Source: Rugalucina vietnamica (taxonomy: Eukaryota > Mollusca > Bivalvia > Lucinida > Lucinidae). From it: a stretch of 64,000 bases of DNA. The first letter of the stretch is position 1, and each line of letters starts with the position of its first letter. Position numbers and translations under genes: made by a program. The stretch spans positions 46,362,760-46,426,759 of the forward strand of contig OZ024873.1 in assembly GCA_964017185.1 (NCBI GenBank), read 5' to 3'. Shown here in pieces: positions 59,101 to 63,966 of the stretch. The notes below the pieces were generated by a model that was given only the letters and a program-made list of their open reading frames with translations, was not told the origin of the DNA and did not search any database.

Positions 59101-62100
59101 GGCGGGACTTTGGTTCTGATGACACCAGTTCCAGATCATTGTTTAACTTTGCTCTATCTTTTACTACGTGCCTTTTTAGCTCACCTGAGCTGAAGGCTCA
59201 CATGTGAGCTTATAGTATGTTCTGGTGTCCGTCGACGTCCGTTGTTCACAATTTTAAAGATCTTCTCCTCTAAAACCACTCAGCCAATCAAAGTCAAACT
59301 TCATGTGGAGCATCCTTAGGAAGGGGGAACGAAAGATTGTATTAATGGTCCAGGTCACATGACCAAGAGGGCGGCCTTGGCTATAAATAGCAAAAAAAAA
59401 AACCTTTAAGAATCTTCTCCAGAATTAGAAGGCCTATGGTTTTGAAACTTGGCATGAAGCATCAGGCAATGGAGCTCTAAAAAGTTTATATAAATCATGA
59501 CACTGGGATGACCTTGATCTATTTTTACGGCAAGGTCAACATAGGTCACCCATGCATTTAAATGGGGAAAATTGTTAAAATGTGATTTAAAGGGCAAAAC
59601 TTGCAGAAGATTGGCAAATGGACAGACTATTTATGTTTAAGAAAAGATTTTGTCCCCAGGGGTTGTCTGTCCCCACCCTGAAGTTATATATATGACCATA
59701 ATACATGTATTCAAACATCTTCTCTGAAACCGCTTGGCCAGTCAAAGCCAAACTATGTGGAGCATTGTTAGGAAGGGGCAATGAAAGTTTGTGTAAATGG
59801 TCAAGGTCATTTAACCAAGATGGTCGCCATGGCTATAAATAGCAAAAAATCTTCTCCAGAACTGGAGATTTAAGATTCTGAAAAGAATTTGGACCAGAGG
59901 GGTGGGTCTGCCCCTGCCCCATGGCATAACCACAATGTTCAAAGATCTTCTGCTCTAAAACTGCTTGGCCAATCAAATGCAAATTTTATAGGAAGCATCT
60001 GAATGAATGGGAACCATGCCTATATATGGTAAAAACCCTTCAAAAATCTTCTTTGCAGGAACTGCTGAACCTATTGCAACGGAACTTGATATGTAGCAAT
60101 TAAGACTAGAGTATACAATGTATGTGTAAATCATGATCCTATGATGACCTTGACAGATTTTACGGCAAGGTCAACATGCAGAAAACTTAAAATGACACTG
60201 ATTGAAAAAAACTTTTAGGAAATGGGCATGTGGACAGAATATTTTATGAATTTGAAAAAGAAATTATCCCCAGGGTTATTCTGATCCTGTCCTGGGTCTG
60301 TGTACATGTATATGAACTTTATAGTCAAACAAGTTTATTGATATATATCTCAGATGATCTCAGGTGAGCGTTTACAGGACCATTGGTCCTCTGGTGTTTT
60401 CTTTGTACCTAACAAGAAAAACACCTTCACTGTTTGAAATACATAATATTAGCTACCATTAGTTTGTTGACAGATTAACAGCTTGTAATAAACGAACTAC
60501 ATATGTATCCTTGACTTTATGTCCTCTTAATGTGAGCCGTGATGCGAGAAAACCAGTCATAGGGGTTTCCGACCAGTCTGACACAAACCATTTTGTACAG
60601 TCACAGAAGAAGTTTAGAAGCTTGAAAATCAGGGTTTAAGAGGAAGAGGGACTATACTATCCGTAAGGTGCTGATCAGCTGCTGCACAGCTGATTTGCGT
60701 CTATTTTTTGTATAAGCAAAGATCCGGGTTTTTTTCTCATGATTTGGCTCATGTAGTAGGTAATACCCTCAAGAAATATACATACTTCATCAGGCTAAAA
60801 AATAAGATGAAATAAGCTGTGTCATATGATAACTTGTCTTTAAGCTTTCATCCAGGTTCCATGCAAACCTGGCTGTATAACACAAGAGATAGTGACTTTA
60901 AGTTCAGATTATGAACTGAGAGATTTTACTACCCATTTAGGTGCTGATAAGCAGTGTGGCTACCAAATGCCTTCAACTGGGCATTTGTTTTTCCATTTGC
61001 AAAAAAACAGGTTTTCTCATGATAGAGCTCAATTAACATTGTAATTTAACTAAAAATTTTGTTTGATGGATTGTATGATTCTAAGTGTTTGCAGCAAACT
61101 TCTAACAAATAAAATAAAAGAAGCAAAAATAGACCGGAAATTCGGTAGCCTACTATAAATAAAAATCCTTTATGAACAGTCTTTCTGTGGCTTTCTTATT
61201 GTGCATGGAATCACATTTGAGTTACATCATGAGAAAATCAACAATGTGGTTTTCAAACATATCGGACACAAACTAGTCTGTACCATCACAGAAGATGGCT
61301 AGAAGCTTGAAATTTTGGATTAGAAAGTAGTGGAATTGTACTATCAGTATAGCGAAAACAAAGGCGCTTATCAGCTTTGTGGTTACCGCGAAGCTGATCT
61401 GCATCTTTGTTTTTGCATATGCAAAATGTTGGTTTTCTCATGATGTTGCTCATTTTATTCACCAAAAAACTGGATTTTGCATGAAAGATACTGGAATTGA
61501 CCTGATCAGCTGTTTGTTTACCTGTAAACAGGTGAGAGTGGCTCACTGCCAGCTTCTAATGTAGTTTACTCTGCTTTTTGTCCTCAACAGAAACTTTGCA
61601 TCAACAGAATTCTGGGTTGAAAGGCAGTTTTATTCCCCCATTAGCAGACAGAAAGAAATAAAATAGTACACTTATATCTAAGAGTGCAGATTGGTCAGAC
61701 TTTGATGTTTCCTTCATTTTGTATGTGCGGCGACACTAGAAAACCGGTCTTCGGGGTTTCTGATCAGGTCTGACACAAACCGAAGTGCACAAGCACAGAA
61801 GATGACTAGAAACTGGAATACTATCCATGTAGCGACAGCTTTGCAGTTACTGTGAAGCTGATCTGCGCCTTTGTTTTTGTCTGGGCAAAAATCCAGTTTT
61901 CGCACAACGCGGCTCATGTATGAGTCTAAATATTGAGCTTGTCTGTACAGTCTATCAGCTTTGTCAACCACCAGTCCTAAAGAGTAGTTGGATGTTATAG
62001 AATGGTTCTTTCTTTGGAAGTACTGTACCCGAATTTACTTCTGGTCTAGGTTAATTTCATCTCCTTAGCACTAAAACAGTCATATATACATTGCTTTTGC

Positions 62101-62299
62101 TCTTTGTTTGAATGTTTTGCCTCCATTTCTAGGTAAAATTCATGACTGTAAGAACTTTATCTAAGCTGGTGTGAGTTGAAAACACCTTCTAATATTTTAT
62201 TGTATCTCATTGACAGAATGTGTTGATCCGACAAGAGAACAATACCTATACTGCCGTGGTGGGGGACTTTGGACTTTCCGCCAAGATACCAGATCCACT
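21863..62299 (+). CDS. TESK: TESK homologue, 5' part (5 exons; continues past window)
   Basis: Dual-specificity protein kinase of the TESK branch of the LIMK/TESK family. Known members phosphorylate cofilin at Ser3 and so control actin turnover. Exons: 21863-22159, 42467-42588, 45816-45864, 56493-56642, 62217-62299, with all phases consistent (233 codons plus 2 nt). Visible elements: glycine loop GEGFFAEV at residues 90-97, catalytic Lys112 in [24 protein letters not shown] (the C helix), [16 protein letters not shown] at the hinge, HRDLTSKN from residue 200 (TESK has DLTSKN where LIMK has DLNSHN), and DFG at 223-225. The first ~75 residues are polar and unrecognised, as in human TESK1. The activation-loop remainder, APE motif and C-terminal tail lie beyond the window. 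The first ATG of the open frame is used; in-frame Met at codons 4 and 8 are alternatives. Introns of 20.3, 3.2, 10.6 and 5.6 kb are mostly repeats. Confidence 0.95.
22160..24600. other. TESK intron 1, left part
   Basis: AT-rich. 22430-22660 holds a decayed copy of the GC-rich TIR family D core (GCTAAAAGCCCGACACGGCA). A G tract lies at 22922-22934. Nothing else was recognised. Confidence 0.5.
24601..24840 (+). mobile_element. Family A MITE, copy 9
   Basis: Both ends present; stem decayed (AGCTGCGCAG-TTT-CAGCAAAGCT). Confidence 0.8.
24841..26167. other. TESK intron 1 DNA with a SINE fragment
   Basis: 25043-25100 matches the SINE body on the minus strand (GTGTCCCAGTCAACAACTGT, GTCATGTCGGGATGT). 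The rest is unassigned. Confidence 0.5.
26168..26367 (+). mobile_element. Family A MITE, copy 10
   Basis: Well-kept ends (TTTGAGCGGCGACGCAAGAA, TCATGACGCGGCTCATTT); left hairpin arm partly lost. Confidence 0.8.
26368..27284. other. AT-rich stretch before the THAP gene
   Basis: No feature recognised. The left end of the THAP element may lie in it, but no terminal repeat could be matched to the right side. Confidence 0.4.
27285..27499 (+). promoter_or_regulatory. Candidate promoter of the THAP transposase
   Basis: The 215 bp before the ATG hold a CACGTG E-box (27293-27298), AGATGGCG at 27361, a palindromic TGACGTCA (27370-27377) and AAGATGGCGG at 27421. The last and 27361 match the YY1 core, and TGACGTCA is the CREB/ATF site. 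The stretch is GC-richer than its surroundings, as expected for a promoter carried by the element itself. Confidence 0.4.
27500..27943 (+). CDS. THAP transposase exon 1
   Basis: 148 codons with a clear ATG and donor GTATAT. It holds the complete THAP finger ([21 protein letters not shown]) and a Pro/Lys-rich linker with [16 protein letters not shown]. Codon use and composition are more balanced than in the surrounding intron. Confidence 0.85.
27500..35164 (+). CDS. THAP-domain DDE transposase gene, 3'-truncated (PIF/Harbinger or ISL2EU-like)
   Basis: Three exons, 27500-27943, 33005-33166 and 34346-35164, all phase 0, predict 474 residues. Domains: N-terminal THAP zinc finger (C6-x4-C11, C62-x2-H65, LPTIIP at 74-79 in place of AVPTIF), a polar linker, a coiled coil (about 216-246), an HTH around 335-351 ([15 protein letters not shown]), then the start of a DDE_4-type nuclease. 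The nuclease has DCTE with the first acid at 392, [19 protein letters not shown], and YVGSASD with the second acid near 446. The third acid and the rest are missing. From about 35090 the reading frame runs into TTCTA-type microsatellite, adding about 24 spurious residues. It lies in sense inside TESK intron 1. The THAP-plus-DDE_4 arrangement is known from animal DNA transposons; a domesticated gene is possible but the missing active-site acid makes nuclease activity unlikely. Its first intron is 5.1 kb and filled with later insertions. Confidence 0.82.
28110..28396 (-). mobile_element. SINE fragments, including a TAGTGGTTAAG head
   Basis: 28110-28170 carries the SINE body motif (GTCCCGACATGACTAAAATT). 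28230-28396, read on the minus strand, has TGTGTAGTGGTTAAGACACT (A box), GGGTTCGATCCCACC (B box) and a different body, so it is another SINE family. Confidence 0.65.
28443..28741. mobile_element. GC-rich TIR element, family D
   Basis: Ends TAATGCACCAGTCATTTGTA and its complement TACAAATGACTGGTGCA. The core is full of CCCCGGC and GCCGGGG, with AAAGCCC repeats forming further inverted pairs. Relatives at 39597, 45460 and 46013. Confidence 0.8.
29137..32257. mobile_element. TIR element with internal 3 x 1021-bp expansion
   Basis: Left end GTCACGCCTGTACGAAAA and right end TTTTTCGTACGGGTGAC are inverted relatives. Further inward both sides share AATCTTG-type motifs. A 26-bp terminal segment with GTATTGTAGTATTTTTCGTA is itself duplicated at the right end. 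No known protein. Confidence 0.55.
29144..32206 (+). repeat. Exact tandem triplication, unit 1021 bp
   Basis: Unit starts at 29144, 30165 and 31186, ending at 32206, for a total of exactly 3063 bp. I saw no difference between copies, including the 120-codon open frame repeated in each. AT-rich with many TTGCAATATT and GCAAGAATCTTG motifs. Lies in the first intron of the THAP transposase. Confidence 0.93.
32745..32980 (-). mobile_element. Family A MITE, copy 11
   Basis: Hairpin decayed (AGCTTCACAGTAACTGCAAT). Ends 25 bp before the acceptor of THAP exon 2. Confidence 0.75.
33005..33166 (+). CDS. THAP transposase exon 2
   Basis: 54 codons between TTCTAG and GTAAGT, encoding [20 protein letters not shown] and then [16 protein letters not shown]. 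No domain is recognised. It resembles the spacer between THAP and HTH. The phase fits both neighbours. Confidence 0.75.
33719..34071. mobile_element. TIR element with ACCGGAAACATTC ends (family F)
   Basis: Left AAGGCCAAAAAAAAAGGAAT followed by GTTTCCGGTAAC; right GTTACCGGAAACATTCTTAT followed by a T tract and GGCCT. Non-coding, in the second intron of the THAP gene. Confidence 0.75.
34346..35164 (+). CDS. THAP transposase exon 3 (HTH and partial DDE)
   Basis: Acceptor ATTTTTCAG. It encodes [20 protein letters not shown] (coiled coil), [20 protein letters not shown] (HTH), [13 protein letters not shown] and [20 protein letters not shown]. Homology ends at GSASDIEIT; the following residues come from a TTCTA-rich simple repeat. 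The copy was therefore cut, or replaced by microsatellite, before the last catalytic acid. Confidence 0.85.
   Translation, partial: VSEVTTTKTPVIKDETIKELKRLLDEERAKSRQLELELEESRKQQLFGIDRFKGNPIDFCFYTGLPDYMTFLAFCDFLQPERHRVSSIYYQTRPIHDSYTTMRGREPVLSVQNQVFLVLCRLRQGYRELDLAHRFGVSQSTVSDIFCKWIKHMEHVLSQLPLWPPKSLIQSRMPQSFKDLGFDQTRCIVDCTEVFLQQPSSNLVLQSVLFSSYKNHHTAKGLVAIAPHGPITFVSDLYVGSASDIEITLFYSILILIYPVLLHCIVFYSFLS
35085..35162 (+). repeat. Decayed (TTCTA)n microsatellite
   Basis: TCTATTCTATTCTATTCTAA continues irregularly to TTGTATTCTATTCTTTTCTG. It replaces the end of the transposase coding region. Confidence 0.75.
35342..35430 (+). mobile_element. Family A MITE, copy 12 (left part)
   Basis: ATTGAGCCTTCACGTGAGAA to CAGTCAAAGAAGCATGC only. 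Confidence 0.65.
35855..36455 (+). mobile_element. CTCACCTG-ended element, copy 1
   Basis: Left end TTTTTAGCTCACCTGAACCC, hairpin with GGCTCACAAGGTGAACTTATA, then ATCCGTCCGTCCAC. Interior has ACCGCTTGGCCAATCAAAAC and AACTTGGCATGAAGCATCA. Right end CTCAGGTGAGCG complements the left. Confidence 0.75.
36456..37272. other. Unassigned TESK intron DNA
   Basis: AT-rich; nothing recognised. Confidence 0.5.
37273..37600 (+). mobile_element. CTCACCTG-type element, partial
   Basis: TTAGCTTACCTGAGCCGAAG then GGCTCATGGTTAGCTTATAG and scattered body matches (ACTCTGAAACCAGTAGACTG). The right terminus was not found. Confidence 0.55.
37601..38304. other. Unassigned TESK intron DNA
   Basis: Contains a T tract at about 37931-37951. 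No feature recognised. Confidence 0.5.
38305..38548 (+). mobile_element. Family A MITE, copy 13
   Basis: Full length; stem AGCTGTGCAG-TTA-CTGCACAGCT. Confidence 0.88.
38549..39117. other. Unassigned TESK intron DNA
   Basis: AT-rich; nothing recognised. Confidence 0.5.
39118..39332 (+). mobile_element. Family A MITE, copy 14
   Basis: Inner stem deleted, leaving GATCAGCTGTGCTGATC as a short palindrome. Confidence 0.8.
39597..39941. mobile_element. Family D TIR element, second core type
   Basis: Ends TTATGCACCAGTCATTTGTA and TACAAATGACTTGTGCATTA. The next bases are ACCACTGC / GCAGTGGT instead of CCCCGGC. A G tract lies at 39896-39911. The core matches 45460-45780 in inverted orientation. Confidence 0.75.
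40036..40219 (-). mobile_element. Family A MITE, copy 15 (truncated at right)
   Basis: Starts TTTGAGCCGCATCATGAGAA and runs to GTCAGACTTGT, where the 67-bp array begins. The array therefore abuts or cut into this copy. Confidence 0.75.
40383..40528. mobile_element. 146-bp palindromic MITE
   Basis: Arms of ~60 bp from AGTTAGAGTATG to CATACTCTAACT, with GGTCAATACGAAAATTATAG / CTATAATTTTCGTATTGACC and GCACGTGAACTTAAAGCC / GGCTTTAAGTTCACGTGC. The loop is CGACCGAGCGCAGCGAGG. Confidence 0.85.
40532..41654. mobile_element. 1.1-kb TIR element splitting the 67-bp array
   Basis: Perfect 24-bp terminal inverted repeats, TTATATACTGGCTCCTTTGT plus TTCG, and complement. The right side also has GGTCAATACG and TATAGACC, shared with the adjacent palindrome. 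Contains GGTTTCCCGCCAGATATTAT and an inner hairpin at TATCAACCGGTTGATA. No known ORF. Confidence 0.75.
41303..41470. mobile_element. GCGGATCCAGA-ended MITE nested in the insertion
   Basis: Ends CATGCGCGGATCCAGAGA and TTTCTGGATCCGCGCATG; interior G/C tracts pair as GGGGGTCC / GGACCCCC. Similar termini occur, to my recollection, in many marine invertebrates. Confidence 0.7.
42467..42588 (+). CDS. TESK: TESK exon 2 (catalytic Lys, C helix)
   Basis: 122 nt encoding [17 protein letters not shown] and then [20 protein letters not shown], with donor GTGAGT. Its acceptor ATGTTACAG and first 38 nt are the last unit of a 67-bp tandem array that begins at 40214. The copies diverge exactly inside the Lys112 codon. 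The exon starts GTAACC, so the junction reads CAG|GTAA and resembles a donor as well as an acceptor. Confidence 0.95.
42628..42700 (+). mobile_element. SINE tail fragment
   Basis: CCTGACATGACTGAAAAACT and GTTGACAGGCACATTAAGCC match the 3' body of the tRNA-headed SINE; the head is absent. Confidence 0.55.
43162..43390 (+). mobile_element. Family A MITE, copy 16
   Basis: Left hairpin arm shortened (GCTGATCAGCAACTGCACAG). Confidence 0.8.
43505..43695 (-). mobile_element. tRNA-headed SINE, copy 4
   Basis: Diverged copy; GTGTCCTGCTCAAGGACACA body and GGGAATCAAACCC (B box complement) are readable. Confidence 0.65.
43696..44374. other. Unassigned TESK intron 2 DNA
   Basis: A short direct duplication AATTGATGACATGATG lies at about 43757 and 43779. 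Otherwise nothing recognised. Confidence 0.5.
44375..44613 (-). mobile_element. Family A MITE, copy 17
   Basis: Full length; stem AGCTGTGCAA-TAA-CTGCACAGCT. Confidence 0.88.
45219..45433 (-). mobile_element. Family A MITE, copy 18
   Basis: Decayed ends; hairpin AGCTAATCAG-TAATTGAACAGCT partly mismatched. Confidence 0.7.
45460..45780. mobile_element. Family D TIR element, second core type
   Basis: Ends TAATGCACCAGTCATTTTTA and complement. Core is CCCCACC-rich with CCCCGCAGTGCAGGGGAAAT. Its right end lies 35 bp before TESK exon 3, so it supplies much of the upstream splicing environment. Confidence 0.8.
45816..45864 (+). CDS. TESK: TESK exon 3 (49-nt microexon)
   Basis: It encodes [16 protein letters not shown] after one base that completes an Arg codon. 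Acceptor TTATTTTCAG, donor GTAAGG. A TIR element ends 35 bp before it and a palindromic MITE begins 12 bp after it. Confidence 0.95.
45877..46011 (+). mobile_element. Family A MITE, copy 19 (left part)
   Basis: Starts 12 bp after TESK exon 3 and stops at GTAGCGAAAA, where a family D element begins. Confidence 0.75.
46013..46487. mobile_element. Family D TIR element, first core type
   Basis: ATAATGCACCAGTCATTTGT with CCCCGGCC next; right end AAAATGACTGTTGCATAA. The interior carries an unrelated AT-rich segment near 46140-46300, so it is probably a composite. Confidence 0.7.
46488..47143. other. Unassigned TESK intron 3 DNA
   Basis: AT-rich; nothing recognised. Confidence 0.5.
47144..47341 (+). 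mobile_element. Family A MITE, copy 20 (hairpin lost)
   Basis: A 13-bp end motif is duplicated (GTGTTATGAGAAA twice); the central stem is absent between GTAGCG and TCTTTGCG. Confidence 0.75.
47342..47911. other. Intron DNA with CA-rich microsatellite
   Basis: AAACACACACGCCCACATAC and ACACACATGAGAGAG at about 47550-47593; otherwise nothing recognised. Confidence 0.5.
47912..48164 (+). repeat. Array flank, first copy
   Basis: Single-copy-like sequence from CCATTGAAGACAAGTTGGTG through GGACCTCAGTGGAGCCACAT into the first degenerate units. It reappears unchanged at 50881. Confidence 0.9.
48299..49674 (+). mobile_element. Hairpin-ended element with 151-bp satellite, inside the 53-bp array
   Basis: Left hairpin TATAGCCCCGCTTTG-AAAAAGTGGGGCTATA, then CCTTCCGTCATTCCGTC repeated, then about eight units of 151 bp (marker TTTCCGCTCAATATCTTGAG, GACAAGATCTAGCTTGGGAT). 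Right end AAGCGGGGCTATA. The minus-strand open frames repeat with the same period and match no known protein. Confidence 0.8.
50881..51133 (+). repeat. Array flank, second copy
   Basis: About 250 bp identical by eye to 47912-48164, offset 2969 bp, lying between two blocks of the 53-bp array. Confidence 0.9.
52342..52738. other. Unassigned TESK intron 3 DNA
   Basis: AT-rich; nothing recognised. Confidence 0.5.
52738..52980 (+). mobile_element. Family A MITE, copy 21 (best-preserved)
   Basis: Full-length with AATTGAGCC...GGCTCAATT ends and perfect stem AGCTTCGCGG-TTA-CCGCGAAGCT. Good consensus seed. Confidence 0.92.
53130..53290 (-). mobile_element. SINE fragment with (TGAT)n tract
   Basis: 53131-53168 is TGAT repeated about nine times; on the minus strand the adjoining body has CTTTAGTTGTTCAGTTGGAT and ACTTTAAACTGAGTGAGATC, related to the SINE tails at 17905 and 28290. 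Confidence 0.55.
53704..53926 (-). mobile_element. Family A MITE, copy 22
   Basis: Ends ATATGAGCCGCCGCATAGGA and TCATGCAGCGGCTCATAT; left hairpin arm shortened. Confidence 0.85.
53927..54436. other. Unassigned TESK intron 3 DNA
   Basis: Nothing recognised. Confidence 0.5.
54437..55199. mobile_element. 763-bp MITE with ~54-bp inverted ends (family E)
   Basis: Ends CTTAAGTCCAATTCGCATGC and GCATGCGAATTGGACTTTAG, continuing inward with TACACGCGTGTAAATATACT / AGTATATTTACACGTGTGTA. CTCCGGTGTG and GAGTAAATTTA motifs recur on both sides and inside. Non-coding. Confidence 0.85.
55200..56202. other. Unassigned TESK intron 3 DNA
   Basis: No feature recognised. Confidence 0.5.
56203..56445 (-). mobile_element. 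Family A MITE, copy 23
   Basis: Stem AGCTGTGCTGAAG-TAA-CTGCACAGCT with a 3-nt insertion. Its end lies 47 bp before TESK exon 4. Confidence 0.85.
56493..56642 (+). CDS. TESK: TESK exon 4 (HRD loop)
   Basis: 50 codons, phase 0 at both ends, acceptor TATTTTCAG, donor GTATGG. It encodes [20 protein letters not shown], then [14 protein letters not shown] and [11 protein letters not shown] is the catalytic loop and DLTSK is TESK-specific. Base composition is visibly more GC-rich than the surrounding intron. Confidence 0.96.
56711..56949 (+). mobile_element. Family A MITE, copy 24
   Basis: Stem AGCTGTGCAG-TTA-CTGCACAGCT; starts 69 bp after exon 4. Confidence 0.85.
57077..57316 (+). mobile_element. 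Family A MITE, copy 25
   Basis: Stem AGCTGTGCAT-TTA-CTGCACAGCT; right outer arm decayed. Confidence 0.85.
57317..58686. other. Unassigned TESK intron 4 DNA
   Basis: 1.4 kb of AT-rich sequence without recognised features. Confidence 0.5.
58687..58920 (-). mobile_element. Family A MITE, copy 26
   Basis: Rearranged stem with an extra GTGCAAATTAGCTGTGC; right end poorly kept. Confidence 0.7.
59174..60395 (+). mobile_element. CTCACCTG-ended element, copy 2 (long)
   Basis: Left end TTTTTAGCTCACCTGAGCTG with hairpin to CACATGTGAGCTTATAG, then GTCCGTCGACGTCCG. Three tandem-like body units carry ACCGCTTGGCCA or ACCACTCAGCCAATCAAAG and GGCTATAAATAGCAAAAA. Right end ATCTCAGGTGAGCG with GGACCATTGGTCCTCTGG. 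Confidence 0.8.
60531..60754 (+). mobile_element. Family A MITE, copy 27
   Basis: Left arm reduced to GTGCTGATCAGCTGCTGCAC. Confidence 0.8.
60811..61033 (+). mobile_element. Family A MITE, copy 28 (old)
   Basis: Strongly diverged; ends AATAAGCTGTGTCATATGAT and TCATGATAGAGCTCAATT still readable. Confidence 0.55.
61216..61454 (+). mobile_element. Family A MITE, copy 29
   Basis: Mixed stem AGCTTTGTGG-TTA-CCGCGAAGCT. Confidence 0.85.
61723..61919 (+). mobile_element. Family A MITE, copy 30
   Basis: Left arm lost (GTAGCGACAGCTTTGCAGTT). Confidence 0.8.
62217..62299 (+). CDS. TESK: TESK exon 5 (DFG)
   Basis: 83 nt, acceptor TTGACAG, donor GTAAGT. It encodes [20 protein letters not shown] and then [16 protein letters not shown] is identical in human TESK1 as I recall it. 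It ends with two bases of the next codon, and the gene continues right of the window. Confidence 0.95.
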
Positions 62300-62387
62300 G
62301 TAAGTTGTATCACCTGATAATGAAATCAGCCATCACATCAGAACTGACATATGTGAAAACAACTTACATATGTGAAAACAAAGGCAC

Positions 62388-62640
62388 AGATCGAGAGGTC
62401 CTAGGTTTGAACCCCACTGGCGCTGAATGATATCCCTGAGCAAGACACATTTACTTCTTTAAGTACATGTACTGGTTCATACCCAGGAAGGGGTGGCTCC
62501 ATCCAGACTGAAAAATAACCATTAACTTGAATGCTAAACCTCAATACAAACAAACAAACAATTAATTCTTTGTGCCCTATCTCCAAATTACCATAGCAGT
62601 TGAGTTGGACATAAAACACAAAATCAGAAGTTAAGCATTA
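62388..62640 (+). mobile_element. tRNA-headed SINE, copy 5 (head truncated)
   Basis: Begins GAGAGGTCCTAGGTTTGAAC at the B box, runs through the body to (CAAA)n, then carries AGTTGAGTTGGACATAAAAC, the tail of another SINE type. A scrap of family A (GTGAAAACAAAGGCACAGAT) precedes it. Confidence 0.65.
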
Positions 62641-62959
62641 CCAGGTTGTGTGACCAACCTCAATCATATAAGATAGGTCTGTTATAAAGCTTAGCAACTT
62701 GGAAACGTGCTTTGGAGCCATTAAATGTTAATCATATGAGCCATGTAAAGAGAAATCAAAATAAGAAATCATGTAAAAGATTTGATACCCACAAGTCTGT
62801 ATAGCTGCAGTGACTAGCTAGTGGCTTCAAGCTTCATGCAAGTTAACTAAGGAACCCAGAAATGTAACACTTTCAGACAGGGATTGTCTGATCTGTGTCA
62901 TACTTGTTCCCAAGTATCAGAGACAGGTTTTGGAACAGAGGCCTGTATTTGTGTCTGTT

Positions 62960-63189
62960 CTGAGCTATGTCTTGAAATAATCCGTCTTTGGGGGTGTATT
63001 ATAAGGTCTGACATGAATCAGGCTGAGATGCTGCAGCTTTAAAGTTTGGATTGAAGAAGAGTAGGAAATGGACTATCTGTAGAGGGAAAATAAAGATGCT
63101 GATCAGCTGTGCAGTTACTGCACAGCTGATCTGCATCTTTATTTTCGCATGTCATGTAAAAGCAGTCTTTCTCATGAAGCGGCACATCT
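62960..63189 (+). mobile_element. Family A MITE, copy 31
   Basis: Left half old, but stem AGCTGTGCAG-TTA-CTGCACAGCT is perfect. Confidence 0.8.
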
Positions 63190-63966
63190 AAACGTCCTTT
63201 CCTGTTGTCTCGTACTTTTCCGATGATTGATAACAGGTAGCTTCTCGCTGTCTGCCAAACTTTGAAGGTAGTCAGGTGCCAGGTGAAACTGGGTGATAGA
63301 AAAAAGTAAAAGTCTTGTTGCGTAGAGACATGATTTCGGAGTTTCCGACCGGCCACACTGCTAGAATAAAGACACTATCTAGTAAAGCTGCAGTATAAAA
63401 CACTGGGCTTAAACACATGCCAACTTTCGCAAAGTCCTGCCATATAAGTCTTTAAAGTATAGGGCTGAGTATGTGTAATGCTCAGCAAAGTGCTAATTTT
63501 TGCATTCAGGTCCTTACGGTCACATGGCTTATTTGATGGTTATTTAGATATCAAAGACCACTGTTCTATTTGTTTTATGTTTTGGAGTCAAATTTTTGTG
63601 CTGTTTGAACCTTATGTACGTTTTCATATTTTTATTTTAGTTCGTATAACTATTGGGAAATAGCTGCTCACACAGCTTACAATATGTTTTCTAAGTACAT
63701 GTATATGTACCTAATTGTCAGTTTAGTTTTTGCCACCTTGATTTTTGGAGTTGTAATTTCTTTCTGATTGCGCCTTTTCCAGATCATTGCCTTCTTGTAC
63801 CTTTCTTTAAACAATAAAGACTAAGGAAGCTGTTTTGGGTTATTTTGACCCATGACAGACATAGTACATTAAGTTCAACAACAAGTTATATTACTGAAAC
63901 ATGTCTGTTTGCATGTGTTACTTATGCTCTGTTTGAAGCCTTATTTGTTGTAAACATGAAAAGAGA
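63190..63966. other. Unassigned TESK intron 5 DNA
   Basis: AT-rich with one AATAAAG at about 63811; nothing recognised. Confidence 0.5.

Noticed and set aside
62736-62950. Further very old family A MITE copy
   Set aside because: Only ATGAGCC and a few scattered words match; orientation and right end cannot be settled.
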